Notes: a model not told the origin generated them from the sequence alone. 64,000 nucleotides of DNA from an uncultured Prevotellaceae bacterium (GCA_900316685.1 ONDS01000010.1:97393-161392), one strand, 5' to 3'. Shown: positions 38,941 to 48,872, numbered from the stretch's first letter. Made by a program: numbers and translations.

Positions 38941-41900
38941 TTAATCCTCCCAGTTCTCCTGCGTCTTTCTCACGTAGGTCTTGTAGCGGATCTGTGCCAT
39001 CTTCTGGGCCTCGGCGAAGAGTTCCTCTGCCTCGTTGGGATAAGCCTTCTTCACTGACAGGTAGCGAACCTCGCCCATGAGGAAGTCGTGGAACTTATCC
39101 CACTCGGGCTCCTTGGAGTCGAGCGAGAACGGATTCTTGTTCTCCTCAATCAGGGCAGGGTTGAAACGCCAGAGATGCCAGTAACCGCACTCCACGGCGC
39201 GCTTCTCCTCGGCCTGGCTCTTGCCCATACCGCCCTTGGCCTTCAGACCGTGGTTGATACAGGGAGCATAGGCGATGATGATGGAAGGTCCGTGCCATGC
39301 CTCGGCCTCGCGGATAGCCTTCAGGGTCTGAGCGTGGTCAGCACCCATAGCGATCTGAGCGACGTAGACGTAGCCGTAGGTGGTGGCGATCATACCGAGA
39401 TCCTTCTTGCGGATGCGCTTACCCTGGGCGGCGAACTGAGCGATGGCACCGAGCGGAGTAGCCTTGGAGGCCTGACCACCGGTGTTGGAGTAAACCTCAG
39501 TATCGAGCACGAGGATGTTCACGTCCTCACCAGAAGCAATCACGTGGTCGAGACCACCGTAACCGATGTCGTAAGAAGCACCGTCGCCACCGATGATCCA
39601 CTGGCTGCGCTTCACGAGATAGTGGTCGAGCGTCTGGAGTTCCTTGTTGACGGGGCAGCCGGCAGCAGCGGCGGCACGGATGGCAGCACGCAGCTTAGGA
39701 GCTATCTCCTTGGTCTTGTCGGCATCCTCGCAGTTGGCAATCCACTCCTCGGCCAGAGCCTTGTATTCGGGAGTGACGTCGCACTTCTCGCATGCCTCGG
39801 TCAGCAACTTGGCCACACGCTCCTTCATTTTCTTGTTACCCAAAGCCATACCGAGACCGAACTCGCAGAAGTCCTCGAACAACGAGTTGTTGAAGCACGG
39901 ACCCTGACCCTTCTCGTTCTTGGTGTAAGGTGTGGATGGAATGGACGCAGAGTAGATGGACGAGCAACCGGTGGCGTTGGCGATCATCTGACGGTCACCG
40001 AACAACTGACTGATCAACTTCACATAAGGAGTCTCACCGCAACCGGAGCAAGCTCCAGAGAACTCGAACAACGGCTGGGCGAACTGCGAGTTCTTCACGT
40101 TCGAACGGATGTCGACGAGGTCTTGCTTCGAAGGAACCTTCACCAGCTTGTCCCAGTCGGCAGCCATCTTCTTCATATCCTCGGCATCGGGATTGAAGGG
40201 AACCATCGTGAGGGCCTTGCCCTTCTTCGGATGACCCGGGCAGATGTCGGCGCAGTTGCCGCAACCCAGACAGTCGAGCACGCTGGGCTCAATCACGAAG
40301 TGCATGCCCTTCATGGCGGCGGGGGCCTTCATCTCAAGAGTGGTCAGGTTGTCGAACCCACCAAGCTCCTCGTCGGTCAATACGAACGGACGGATGGCGG
40401 CGTGAGGACAAATGTAGGCACACTGGTTACACTGGATACAGTTCTCGGAATTCCACATCGGAACGAAAGCTTCCACACCGCGCTTCTCATAAGCGGCAGT
40501 GCCAACTTCCCATGAACCGTCCTGGGTGTTGAACTTGGTGAATGTGCTCACGGGCAACAGGTCGCCGGCCTGGGCGTTGATCGGACGCACCACTTCCTTC
40601 ACGAAAGCGGGGGCGTTGTCTTCCTTCACTTCGTCGTCGGGAAGGTTGGCCCACTCGGGCTTGACAGTGAACTTCACATACTCTCCACCACGGTCGATAG
40701 CGGCGTAGTTCTTGTCTACCACGTCCTGACCCTTGGCACCGTAAGACTTCAGGGCGGCAGCCTTCATCTTCTCGACGGCGAGCTCCACGGGGATGACGCC
40801 GGTGATGCGGAAGAAGGCAGACTGCAGGATGGTGTTGGTGCGGTTGCCCAGACCAATCTCCTGTGCAATCTTGGTGGCGTTGATGGTATAGACGGTGATA
40901 TTGTTCTGAGCGAAGTAACGCTTCACCTTGTTGGGCATGAACTTCTCGAGCTCGTCGGCGTCGAAAATGGTGTTCAGCAGGAACTGGCCGTTCTTCTGCA
41001 AACCACGGGTCACGTCATACATGTGGAGGTAAGCCTGCACATGGCATGCCACGAAGTTAGGTGTGGTCACCAGATAGGTCGAACGGATGGGGGTGTCGCC
41101 GAAACGAAGGTGAGAGCAGGTGAAACCACCCGACTTCTTCGAGTCGTAGCTGAAGTAAGCCTGGCAATACTTGTCGGTGTTGTCACCGATAATCTTCACA
41201 CTGTTCTTGTTGGCTCCTACGGTACCATCAGCTCCAAGACCGAAGAACTTGGCCTGGAACATGCCGGCACCACCAAGGGCGATCTCTTCCACCTCGGGCA
41301 GGCTGGTGAAGGTCACGTCGTCGACGATACCGATGGTGAAATGGTTCTTGGGCTCGGGCATCGACAGGTTGTTGAACACGCTGATGATCTGGGCGGGAGT
41401 GGTGTCGTGAGAACCGAGACCATAACGGCCGCCAACGATCAACGGACGGTCTTCCACGTCGTAGTAGGCGTCTTTCACATCGAGGTACAGGGGCTCACCG
41501 CTGGCGCCGGGCTCCTTCGTGCGGTCCAAAACGGCAATGCGCTTCACGCTCTTGGGCACGCTGGCCAACAGGTGCTTGACACTGAACGGGCGATAAAGGT
41601 GAACACTGATCATACCTACCTTCTGACCCTGGGCGTTCAGGTAGTCGATGGCCTCACGAGCGGCATCGGTGGCCGAACCCATAAGGATAATCATACGGTC
41701 GGCATCCTCGGCTCCATAGTAGGAGAACAGGTGATACTCCCTGCCGGTAATCTTGGAAATTTCACCGAGATATTTCTCTACTACCTCGGGCACGCTGTCA
41801 TAATACTGGTTGCAGGCCTCGCGGTGGGTGAAGAAGGTCTCGGGATTCTCTGCGGTACCACGGGTGATGGGACGCTCGGGAGACATGGCACGGTCGCGGA

Positions 41901-42513
41901 AACGCTTGATGTACTCTTCCTTTACCAACGGACGGATGTCTTCCTGGTCCATCAACTCGATCTTGTGATACTCATGAGAGGTGCGGAAACCATCGAAGAA
42001 GTTCACAAAAGGCACGCAGGTCTCTAACGATGCGAGATGGGCTACGGCGGTCAAGTCCATTACTTCCTGGACGCCACCTTCGCACAGCATGGCGAAACCG
42101 GTCTGACGGCAGGCCATCACGTCTTGGTGGTCACCAAAGATACACAACGAATGGCTGGCCAATGTACGGGCGGAAACGTCGAACACACAGGGAATCAACT
42201 CTCCGGCGATCTTGTACATATTGGGAATCATCAGAAGCAAACCCTGGGAAGCGGTGAAGGTGGTGGTCAGGGCACCAGCCTGCAACGAACCATGAACGGC
42301 ACCGGCGGCACCTGCCTCTGACTGCATCTCCTGAACGCTCACGGTCTGACCCCAAAGGTTCTTACGACCGCGGGCGGCCCACTCGTCAACATGCTCCGCC
42401 ATAGGCGAAGACGGGGTGATGGGGTAGATAGCGGCTACCTCGGAGAACATGTAACTCACATGAGCTGCTGCCTCATTACCATCACAGGTGATAAATTTCT
42501 TTTCTTTTGCCAT
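38941..42513 (-). CDS. nifJ: Pyruvate:ferredoxin (flavodoxin) oxidoreductase
   Basis: The 1,190-residue single-chain enzyme oxidises pyruvate to acetyl-CoA and CO2 with ferredoxin as acceptor, central to anaerobic metabolism. Domains in order: pyrimidine-binding (YPITPSSPMAEHVDEWAARG), transketolase-C-like, gamma domain (GLGADGTVGANKNSVKIIG), two 4Fe-4S clusters (CIQCNQCAYICPHAAIRP; CLGCGNCADICPG), a proximal cluster Cys pair (SGACSGCGETPY), and the thiamine diphosphate domain (GGDGASYDIGYGGLDH; EVYSNTGGQASKATP). Length and motifs are complete. It is monocistronic with its own terminator. Confidence 0.98.
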   Translation of the reverse strand: MAKEKKFITCDGNEAAAHVSYMFSEVAAIYPITPSSPMAEHVDEWAARGRKNLWGQTVSVQEMQSEAGAAGAVHGSLQAGALTTTFTASQGLLLMIPNMYKIAGELIPCVFDVSARTLASHSLCIFGDHQDVMACRQTGFAMLCEGGVQEVMDLTAVAHLASLETCVPFVNFFDGFRTSHEYHKIELMDQEDIRPLVKEEYIKRFRDRAMSPERPITRGTAENPETFFTHREACNQYYDSVPEVVEKYLGEISKITGREYHLFSYYGAEDADRMIILMGSATDAAREAIDYLNAQGQKVGMISVHLYRPFSVKHLLASVPKSVKRIAVLDRTKEPGASGEPLYLDVKDAYYDVEDRPLIVGGRYGLGSHDTTPAQIISVFNNLSMPEPKNHFTIGIVDDVTFTSLPEVEEIALGGAGMFQAKFFGLGADGTVGANKNSVKIIGDNTDKYCQAYFSYDSKKSGGFTCSHLRFGDTPIRSTYLVTTPNFVACHVQAYLHMYDVTRGLQKNGQFLLNTIFDADELEKFMPNKVKRYFAQNNITVYTINATKIAQEIGLGNRTNTILQSAFFRITGVIPVELAVEKMKAAALKSYGAKGQDVVDKNYAAIDRGGEYVKFTVKPEWANLPDDEVKEDNAPAFVKEVVRPINAQAGDLLPVSTFTKFNTQDGSWEVGTAAYEKRGVEAFVPMWNSENCIQCNQCAYICPHAAIRPFVLTDEELGGFDNLTTLEMKAPAAMKGMHFVIEPSVLDCLGCGNCADICPGHPKKGKALTMVPFNPDAEDMKKMAADWDKLVKVPSKQDLVDIRSNVKNSQFAQPLFEFSGACSGCGETPYVKLISQLFGDRQMIANATGCSSIYSASIPSTPYTKNEKGQGPCFNNSLFEDFCEFGLGMALGNKKMKERVAKLLTEACEKCDVTPEYKALAEEWIANCEDADKTKEIAPKLRAAIRAAAAAGCPVNKELQTLDHYLVKRSQWIIGGDGASYDIGYGGLDHVIASGEDVNILVLDTEVYSNTGGQASKATPLGAIAQFAAQGKRIRKKDLGMIATTYGYVYVAQIAMGADHAQTLKAIREAEAWHGPSIIIAYAPCINHGLKAKGGMGKSQAEEKRAVECGYWHLWRFNPALIEENKNPFSLDSKEPEWDKFHDFLMGEVRYLSVKKAYPNEAEELFAEAQKMAQIRYKTYVRKTQENWED

Positions 42514-42575
42514 AAATAAATAATGTTAATGTATATAAGTTTATTACTGGTCTCCAAATCTAAATGTTTCATTCT

Positions 42576-43763
42576 TCAATATAAAAATCCCAAAAGCCAT
42601 AAGGGCAACTGGTTCTCGTGGCCCACCTCGGTGTTGTAGCGGGCGCAGATGGTTTCTTGGGGCAAACGCTGGCGACGACGGACATTGGCGTCTTCGATGT
42701 GGAAGAGCAATCGGTTGTCAACGATATATGTGCCGTCTTTCTCGCCGAGGTTCACTTGGTGGTCTTTCCAAAGGGAATTGACGAAGAAGGTTTCCATCAC
42801 GTCCTGAAGGTCTACCTTGATGGGGTAGATGGCGTACATCAGGTTGGGATTGTGCATCATCACTTTTGATGGCTTCTTTGGAAAGGCGTTGCCGGGGGTG
42901 TAGATGAGGTTGATGAGACGGGCATCGGCCAAATACTTGATGTAATTCATCACCGTGGCGCGACTCGTCTCAATGTCCTGGGCCAACTGGCTGATGTTGG
43001 GGGTCGTAGGACCGTTGACGGCCAGTTGGTAGAACAGCTTCTTTATCTTTGTCAGATATTTCAGCTCTATTTGCTTAATGAGCAGGATGTCTACCTCGGT
43101 AATCATGTTCATCGTCTTCAACAGGTTCTCGGAATAGTTGCGGTGCTCCTGGAAAAAAGGATAGAACCCATGATGGACATAAGAGGTGAAATGGTGCGAC
43201 GGACTCACATGGGGAAGGATATGCTTCACGATGTGCTCATGGTCGTGGATGATTTCTTCCAAGGTGTAGGGGCGGAAATGATGCCCGGTCTGAAGGTTCA
43301 GGAACTCACGGAAGGAATAACCTCGGAGGTTGTAACTCTTCACAATACCGTTCAACTCGGGGTTCTCTTCCTTCAAACGCATCACACTCGATCCGGTGAA
43401 GATAATCTTCAGGTTAGGGTAGTCGTCGTATATCTTGCGCAACTCCTTGCTCCAGTCGGGATGTTTGAACACTTGGTCTATCAACAAAACCCTACCGCCA
43501 TGGTGGTAAAACTCACCGGCGAAATCGGCGATGCCGCGACCCTGGAAATAGAAGTTGTTCATGTTGATGTAAAGGCATTGACGGTCGTGAACATCGAAGT
43601 GCTCCTTGGCGTATTGCAACAGCATGGTCGTCTTGCCGACACCACGGGTTCCCTTGATGCCGATCATACGGTCGTGCCAATCAATCTCGTCCATCAAACC
43701 ACGACGAACGGGGGCGGAGGTGTGCTCCACTAAATAAGCATGTGTACGAAAAAATGCCTCCAT
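42576..43763 (-). CDS. AAA-type ATPase of the DUF4143/AAA_14 family
   Basis: The 395-residue protein has an AAA_14 domain with Walker A GIKGTRGVGKTTML (about residues 34-47), sensor-like KIIFTGSSVMRLKEENPEL, and a C-terminal winged-helix/nuclease-like part (ISQLAQDIETSRATVMNYIK; the end resembles DUF4143, FHIEDANVRRRQRLPQE). Walker B reads VLLIDQVFKHPDW: the usual catalytic Glu after Asp is Gln. The start at 43763 is preferred to 43784 because the promoter at 43793-43823 would leave almost no leader for the latter. These ATPases are frequent in Bacteroidales genomes; their role is unclear. Confidence 0.85.
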   Translation of the reverse strand: MEAFFRTHAYLVEHTSAPVRRGLMDEIDWHDRMIGIKGTRGVGKTTMLLQYAKEHFDVHDRQCLYINMNNFYFQGRGIADFAGEFYHHGGRVLLIDQVFKHPDWSKELRKIYDDYPNLKIIFTGSSVMRLKEENPELNGIVKSYNLRGYSFREFLNLQTGHHFRPYTLEEIIHDHEHIVKHILPHVSPSHHFTSYVHHGFYPFFQEHRNYSENLLKTMNMITEVDILLIKQIELKYLTKIKKLFYQLAVNGPTTPNISQLAQDIETSRATVMNYIKYLADARLINLIYTPGNAFPKKPSKVMMHNPNLMYAIYPIKVDLQDVMETFFVNSLWKDHQVNLGEKDGTYIVDNRLLFHIEDANVRRRQRLPQETICARYNTEVGHENQLPLWLLGFLY

Positions 43764-43792
43764 GAATACGCTGATTTGTCGCAATACAACTG

Positions 43793-43823
43793 CAAAGATA
43801 CTACTTTTTTCTATTATTGCAAA
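43793..43823 (-). promoter_or_regulatory. Promoter of the AAA-type ATPase gene
   Basis: On the minus strand TTTG (43823-43820), exactly 19 nt, TATCTTTG (43800-43793). Confidence 0.8.
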
Positions 43824-44000
43824 GTCAAGTTTGCAAAATATGATTATTTTTTTTATTTTTGCACCAAAAATGAGGGTATCAGGCCTTTCTCATGCCTGCA
43901 AGTGGTATATAATAGCCAAAAATGCCACCCCAAAAACCTCAACAATAGTAACACCAATTTCCCATTTCAAACTTCCCATTTCATATTTCAAATTTAAAAA

Positions 44001-45089
44001 GTGTTCTTCCATATTTTCAATCCCGAGCATGACATGGCGTTGGCTTTCGGCCGACGCAATTTCACGGCTCCTCACGTGGCAAGAGCCATGCGTGTAAACT
44101 TGGGCTTCATTCCTGCCGTATGGGCTGATGCCGGCGATGTGGTTATCGTCGATGATGTGGACTATGCTGTCAAGGCCGCTCATAAGGCAGGAAAACTTGA
44201 TGAAAAAGTCCTCTTCCTGTCTTTGACGGAGGCGGCAACGATGATGCGGTCGGGCGCATCACAACATGTAGCCATTCAACCTTGGGGATGGGACGCGACT
44301 CTTTGCGGACAACTACAAAGGGCAGGGGTTCCTCTCTCGCTCTTGCCAGGTGAGGATGCGTTGCAACGAATCCGAACATGGTCGAATCGGAGAACGGCTG
44401 TCGAATTGCTCAAGCGTGTCAGGCGCCAACTGCCGGATACCATCGGCGAAAGCTTCTATTGCGAGTCGCTACACCAAGTGGAGGAGCTGGCCGGACAATG
44501 GTCGATGGTGGTGGTTAAAGCACCGTGGAGTTGCAGCGGCAGGGGCATACGATATATGGAGGGAGCACTGGATGATGGAAAGAAAAAGTGGATAGCCAAT
44601 ATCATCTCGCAACAAGGGGCGGTAACGCTTGAACCTTTCTATCATAAGGTGATAGACTTGGGCATGGAATTTACTGCATGTCTGGATGGCACGGTTCAGT
44701 TCGATGGGCTGTCGCTCTTTCATACGGAGAATGGCGCCTATATGGGTAATTTGATTTCCACGGAGCAGCGTAAGAGGGAACGGCTGGAAAAATATGTCTC
44801 TTCCGAATTGCTGGACCTTACGGCCGCCATACTGAAAAAGGAACTGGCCTCGCTCTTCCAAGGGCAATATGTGGGGCCGTTGGGCATCGACATGATGGTG
44901 GTGGCACAGGAAGAACGCTTCTTGCTTCATCCTCTCGTAGAGATGAACCTGCGCAGGACCATGGGTCACATGGCGCTGGCTTTCAAACCATCGCCTTTGG
45001 AACCGGAAAGGATGATGCGAGTGCGCGACAATGTCAATTTCGAACTGCAGGTAAAACAGCTGGAAAACGCATTCGTAAAGGTGTTATGA
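44001..45089 (+). CDS. ATP-grasp-like protein, GTG start
   Basis: The 362-residue cytoplasmic protein begins at a GTG (44001): the N-terminus FFHIFNPEHDMALAFGRRNF matches the family pattern and no ATG lies farther upstream. The ATP-grasp character is seen in MVVVKAPWSCSGRGIRYM (phosphate-binding loop), EPFYHKVIDLGMEFT, GPLGIDMMVV and EMNLRRTMGHMAL (metal-binding Glu/Asn). ATP-grasp enzymes ligate carboxylates to amines or thiols. The substrate is not evident. The gene stands alone, preceded by CCCATTTCAAACTT-type repeats. Confidence 0.75.
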   Translation: MFFHIFNPEHDMALAFGRRNFTAPHVARAMRVNLGFIPAVWADAGDVVIVDDVDYAVKAAHKAGKLDEKVLFLSLTEAATMMRSGASQHVAIQPWGWDATLCGQLQRAGVPLSLLPGEDALQRIRTWSNRRTAVELLKRVRRQLPDTIGESFYCESLHQVEELAGQWSMVVVKAPWSCSGRGIRYMEGALDDGKKKWIANIISQQGAVTLEPFYHKVIDLGMEFTACLDGTVQFDGLSLFHTENGAYMGNLISTEQRKRERLEKYVSSELLDLTAAILKKELASLFQGQYVGPLGIDMMVVAQEERFLLHPLVEMNLRRTMGHMALAFKPSPLEPERMMRVRDNVNFELQVKQLENAFVKVL

Positions 45090-45212
45090 ACACCTCCTCG
45101 AAGCGCCACCTGTTTTCAATGTTAAACTTCTCGCGATTTATAACGTCTTATCAATATAAACATACGCTGCCTTATCTTTTTGGTGGGTAGGTGGCATAAA
45201 AAACGACAAAAC

Positions 45213-45773
45213 ATGAAAACTTTTATTGCTTCTTTGCTAATGTTTGCCTTCGCTCAAGGCCTGTTCGCTCAAGACATCAATAGCTTGTCAAGGGATGAGC
45301 GGAGGGAATTGATTACCTCGTTCATCAATCAGGATCCCATGCAGGATGAGTATCTGCCTACACAGTATGCCTTCTATGACGTAGACAAGGATGGGCGGAT
45401 GGAATTGTTCCTTAGGAATTCAGCCCAGACGGTGGCCTACGTTCATCCAAAACGGAGTGGGTGGAACGAGCTGTGCCGAGCCGATGGCAATTCACAAATG
45501 GAGGTGGCAAATGGTCTGGTGGCTGTCGATGGCATGGCGGGATATCGCTTTCATTACAAACAATGGGTGGCATTGCAGGATGGAATAGTCATGTCCGAAA
45601 TTTCCCTGGAAGAAACCCAAAATGAGGAAACCGGTGATTTCGTACCCCAAAGGATGACGTATTTCGGTGAGGAACAGTCCGACTTCAAACCGCTGCTTGA
45701 AATGATTGCGGAATACCCCGACACCACTCCTGTCTACGACCTGTTCAATTGGTTGCCCTTCCCGCGCCAATAA
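45213..45773 (+). CDS. Exported protein with a calcium-type DxDxDG loop, 186 aa
   Basis: The start at 45213 gives a signal peptide (MKTFIASLLMFAFAQGLFAQ); the in-frame start at 45180 would add 11 basic residues. The mature protein has FYDVDKDGRMELFLRN, a DxDxDG loop as in FG-GAP or EF-hand-like calcium sites, then two strands-rich segments. The family is not recognised. A terminator follows at 45801-45829. Confidence 0.7.
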   Translation: MKTFIASLLMFAFAQGLFAQDINSLSRDERRELITSFINQDPMQDEYLPTQYAFYDVDKDGRMELFLRNSAQTVAYVHPKRSGWNELCRADGNSQMEVANGLVAVDGMAGYRFHYKQWVALQDGIVMSEISLEETQNEETGDFVPQRMTYFGEEQSDFKPLLEMIAEYPDTTPVYDLFNWLPFPRQ

Positions 45774-45800
45774 CAATCGTAAGAAGAATAAGAAAACAAG

Positions 45801-45829
45801 AAAGACATCCATGTATGTGGATGTCTTTT
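45801..45829 (+). terminator. Rho-independent terminator
   Basis: AAAGACATCCA (45801-45811), loop, TGGATGTCTTT (45818-45828), then TTCC. Confidence 0.8.
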
Positions 45830-45845
45830 CCTATATATTATGGGT

Positions 45846-45928
45846 AAACTCTTGCTCCTTGCCTCTTGCCCCTTGCTCCGTGCCTCTTGCCTCTTGCCTC
45901 TTGCCCCTTGCTCCGTGCCCCTTGCCCC
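45846..45928. repeat. CTTGCCTC/CTTGCCCC low-complexity repeat
   Basis: Runs of TTGCTCCTTGCCTCTTGCCC and CTTGCTCCGTGCC variants (about 7-8 bp basic period) fill the space between the convergent genes. Confidence 0.8.
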
Positions 45929-46201
45929 TTAATGGGTGTAAAGCCATGCTACGGCCAAAATAATGCAGATGGCTAAAGCGGTCAGGGCGACAAACAACAC
46001 ACGACTGATAATCTTCCGACGCTTGATGGAAGACAGACCATGTCGCTTGAATTGCTCGGAAGAATCCATACGATGATGCTTCCTCTTATGACTGCTGCTT
46101 CCACTACTGCTATGGCTATGGTGGCTATGGCTGTGGTGGCTATGATGGGAATGATGATGGGAATATTGGTTTGTTTCAGTTTGTGTATTTTCTGCTCCCA
46201 T
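45929..46201 (-). CDS. Small membrane protein with a His/Ser-rich tail, 90 aa
   Basis: The N-terminal half is dominated by HHHSHHSHHSHSHHSHSSSG, followed by a basic stretch (HKRKHHRMDSSEQFKRHGLS) and one C-terminal membrane segment (ISRVLFVALTALAICIILAVAWL). The His cluster, placed in the cytoplasm by the positive-inside rule, could bind metal such as nickel, zinc or copper. Similar small His-rich tail-anchored proteins occur in other Bacteroidales, sometimes near capsule genes; no function is known. Confidence 0.65.
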   Translation of the reverse strand: MGAENTQTETNQYSHHHSHHSHHSHSHHSHSSSGSSSHKRKHHRMDSSEQFKRHGLSSIKRRKIISRVLFVALTALAICIILAVAWLYTH

Positions 46202-46319
46202 TATAATATCACTTTTCTTGTTCTTTTTAGATTTTGAAATAAATTGCCGACAAAAATAGCACTAATTATCCATACAAAAGAACAATTAGTGCTATTAAAT
46301 GTTAAAATAGACAAATAGG

Positions 46320-48521
46320 CTACAAGAAGGCTACTGTAAGGCCGGCCATAACGATGCTTACCATCGACATCAGCTTGATGAGTATGTTCAAACTCGGACC
46401 ACTGGTATCCTTGAAGGGATCGCCTACGGTGTCGCCTACGATGGTGGCCTTATGGCAGGCACTGCCCTTGCCGCCGAAGTTGCCTTCTTCTACCATCTTC
46501 TTGGCATTGTCCCAGGCACCACCCGAGTTGGCCATGAACACGGCCAAGGTGAAACCGGAGGCCAAACCGCCCACCAACAGACCTAATACTCCTCCTACTC
46601 CTAACACCATGCCTACAACGATGGGGATAAGAATGGCCAACAGCGAGGGGAAAATCATCTCGCGCTGGGCACTACGGGTGGATATCTCCACACAACGGCT
46701 ATAGTCGGGAGTGGCCTTGCCTTCCAAGATGCCTTTGATCTCGCGGAACTGACGGCGCACTTCCTCTACCATCGATTGGGCGGCACGACCTACGGCTCCC
46801 ATTGTCAGACCGCAGAATAGGAACGAGGCCATGGCGCCAATGAATGCGCCGACCAACACTTTGGGGTTCATGAGGTTGACCTGGAAAAATTCCATGAAGT
46901 CGGTCATGGTAGCAGTGCCGGGGTTGAACACTTCACCGGCGGAAGTCAAGAACTGCTTGCCTCCTTCTACGGCTCGCTCCATGGCTATCTTGATCTCTTC
47001 AACATAAGAGGCCAACAGCGCAAGGGCGGTCAGGGCGGCGGAACCAATGGCGAATCCTTTACCGGTGGCGGCGGTGGTGTTGCCTAAAGCATCCAAGGCG
47101 TCGGTGCGCTTGCGTACCTCGGGTTCCAACTCGCTCATCTCGGCATTGCCGCCGGCATTGTCGGCGATGGGACCATAGGCGTCGGTGGCTAAGGTGATGC
47201 CTAATGTGGAGAGCATGCCCACGGCGGCGATGCCTATACCGTATAGGCCATGGGAGATGCTCGTCGCACTCATCGACATGTCGAAGCCGTTGGCGAAGAG
47301 GAAACTGAGCATGATGGCTATGGAGATGGTGACCACGGGAATCATCGTGGATATCATACCAGTACCGATGCCTTTGATGATGACGGTGGCGGCTCCCGTT
47401 TGCGAGGATTCGGCTATCTTCTGGGTCGGCTTGTAGCTGTGCGAGGTGTAGTACTCGGTGCCTTGACCGATAATCACACCGGCGGCCAGACCGGTGACGA
47501 CACTGAACGATACGCCGAGCCAGTTCTCAATGCCTAACAGGTAGAGAATCAGGAACGAGGCGCCGGCAATGAGCACGGAGGCGATATTGGTACCCAATCC
47601 CAAAGAGTGCAACAGGTCTTTCATCGTGGCACCCTCGCGGGTCTTCACGAGGAAAATGCCAAACAGGGAGAGGAATATACCCACGGCGGCGATAATCATC
47701 GGGGCCATGACGGCTTTCAACTGCATGTCGCCGTTCATGGCGAAGGCGGTGGCGCCAAGGGCGGCGGTACTGAGGATACTGCCACAGTAACTCTCGTATA
47801 GGTCGGCACCCATTCCGGCAACATCGCCTACGTTGTCACCTACGTTGTCGGCAATGGTGGCGGGATTGCGCGGGTCGTCTTCTGGGATGTTGGCTTCCAC
47901 CTTACCCACAAGGTCGGCACCGACGTCGGCGGCCTTGGTGTATATGCCGCCACCGACACGGGCGAAGAGGGCTTGGGTCGAGGCTCCCATACCGAAGGTC
48001 AGCATGGTGGTGGTGATGGTGATAAGCGCATTGGCTTCGCCCTCGTACACACTGTTCAGTATCAAGAACCAAATGGCGATGTCAAGCAATCCTAATCCGA
48101 CAACAGTCAGGCCCATCACGGCGCCACTGCGGAACGCTACTTTCAATCCTCTGTTCAAACCACTGCGTGCGGCATTGGCGGTTCGCGCCGAGGCGTAGGT
48201 GGCGGTCTTCATACCGAAGAAACCTGACAGGCCGGAGAATAAACCGCCGGTGAGGAAGGCGAAGGGTACCCAGGGGTTCTGGACGTGAAGAACGTATGCC
48301 ATGAAGGCAAACAAAAGGGCTAAAACGATGAATACAATCAGCACAATCTTGTACTGCTGCTTCAGATAGGCCATGGCGCCTTTACGTACATAGGCGGCTA
48401 TCTCACGCATGCGTGGGGTGCCTTCGTCTTCTTGCATCATCTGCTTAAAGAAAAACCATGCCATGCCCAATGCGACAATCGACGCAATGGGGACTAACCA
48501 AAAAATAGGCGTAATGTTCAT
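46320..48521 (-). CDS. hppA: Membrane-bound ion-translocating pyrophosphatase (K+-dependent)
   Basis: The 733-residue, about 16-span protein couples PPi hydrolysis to Na+ and/or H+ pumping. The substrate-binding motif DVGADLVGKVEANIPEDDPR and IADNVGDNVGDVAGMGADLYE are complete; GGAWDNAKKMVE and DTVGDPFKDTSGPSLNILIK lie near the C-terminus. In GNTTAATGKGFAIGSAALTA the K+/Lys selector position is Ala (GNTTA), which marks K+-stimulated enzymes. It recovers energy from biosynthetic PPi in anaerobes. The upstream region is a repeat array without a clear promoter. Confidence 0.96.
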   Translation of the reverse strand: MNITPIFWLVPIASIVALGMAWFFFKQMMQEDEGTPRMREIAAYVRKGAMAYLKQQYKIVLIVFIVLALLFAFMAYVLHVQNPWVPFAFLTGGLFSGLSGFFGMKTATYASARTANAARSGLNRGLKVAFRSGAVMGLTVVGLGLLDIAIWFLILNSVYEGEANALITITTTMLTFGMGASTQALFARVGGGIYTKAADVGADLVGKVEANIPEDDPRNPATIADNVGDNVGDVAGMGADLYESYCGSILSTAALGATAFAMNGDMQLKAVMAPMIIAAVGIFLSLFGIFLVKTREGATMKDLLHSLGLGTNIASVLIAGASFLILYLLGIENWLGVSFSVVTGLAAGVIIGQGTEYYTSHSYKPTQKIAESSQTGAATVIIKGIGTGMISTMIPVVTISIAIMLSFLFANGFDMSMSATSISHGLYGIGIAAVGMLSTLGITLATDAYGPIADNAGGNAEMSELEPEVRKRTDALDALGNTTAATGKGFAIGSAALTALALLASYVEEIKIAMERAVEGGKQFLTSAGEVFNPGTATMTDFMEFFQVNLMNPKVLVGAFIGAMASFLFCGLTMGAVGRAAQSMVEEVRRQFREIKGILEGKATPDYSRCVEISTRSAQREMIFPSLLAILIPIVVGMVLGVGGVLGLLVGGLASGFTLAVFMANSGGAWDNAKKMVEEGNFGGKGSACHKATIVGDTVGDPFKDTSGPSLNILIKLMSMVSIVMAGLTVAFL

Positions 48522-48539
48522 GAGAGTTCTATTATTTAA

Positions 48540-48720
48540 AAAAATCTTTTTCCCTTACTTTCTCCTTCCATCTTTCTTTTTTCTCCTTCCATCTTTCTTT
48601 TTTCTCCTTCCATCTTTCTTTTTTCTACTTCCATCTTTCTTTCCTTTCCTTCCATCTATGGGGTAACTCCATCCCCTCCTTTTCCAAAGGAGGGGTTAGG
48701 GGTGGTTTGTCTAAAAATAC
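48540..48720. repeat. 20-bp tandem array and palindromic module A
   Basis: Four to five copies of TCTCCTTCCATCTTTCTTTT (about 48560-48655) lead into one module A (CCCCTCCTTTTCCAAAGGAG then GGGTTAGGGGTGGTTTGTC, from 48673). The array lies directly upstream of hppA, in its likely promoter region. No gene up to 48872. Confidence 0.88.
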
Positions 48721-48872
48721 TCCAACCTCTTTCATTCAACATTCAACCCTCTTTCAATTCCCTGCAAAATTACACAAAAAAAACGAAAACACATTAAAAA
48801 AGCGACGCTAAAAAAACGAAAAAGTAATACCCCTCCTTTGTTTCCTCATAGAAAAAGAAGGGGTATACTCCT

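Noticed and set aside
39088-40515. Long plus-strand open frame (475 codons)
   Set aside because: Antisense shadow of pyruvate:ferredoxin oxidoreductase; Leu/Gly/Asp-rich low-complexity translation without a domain.
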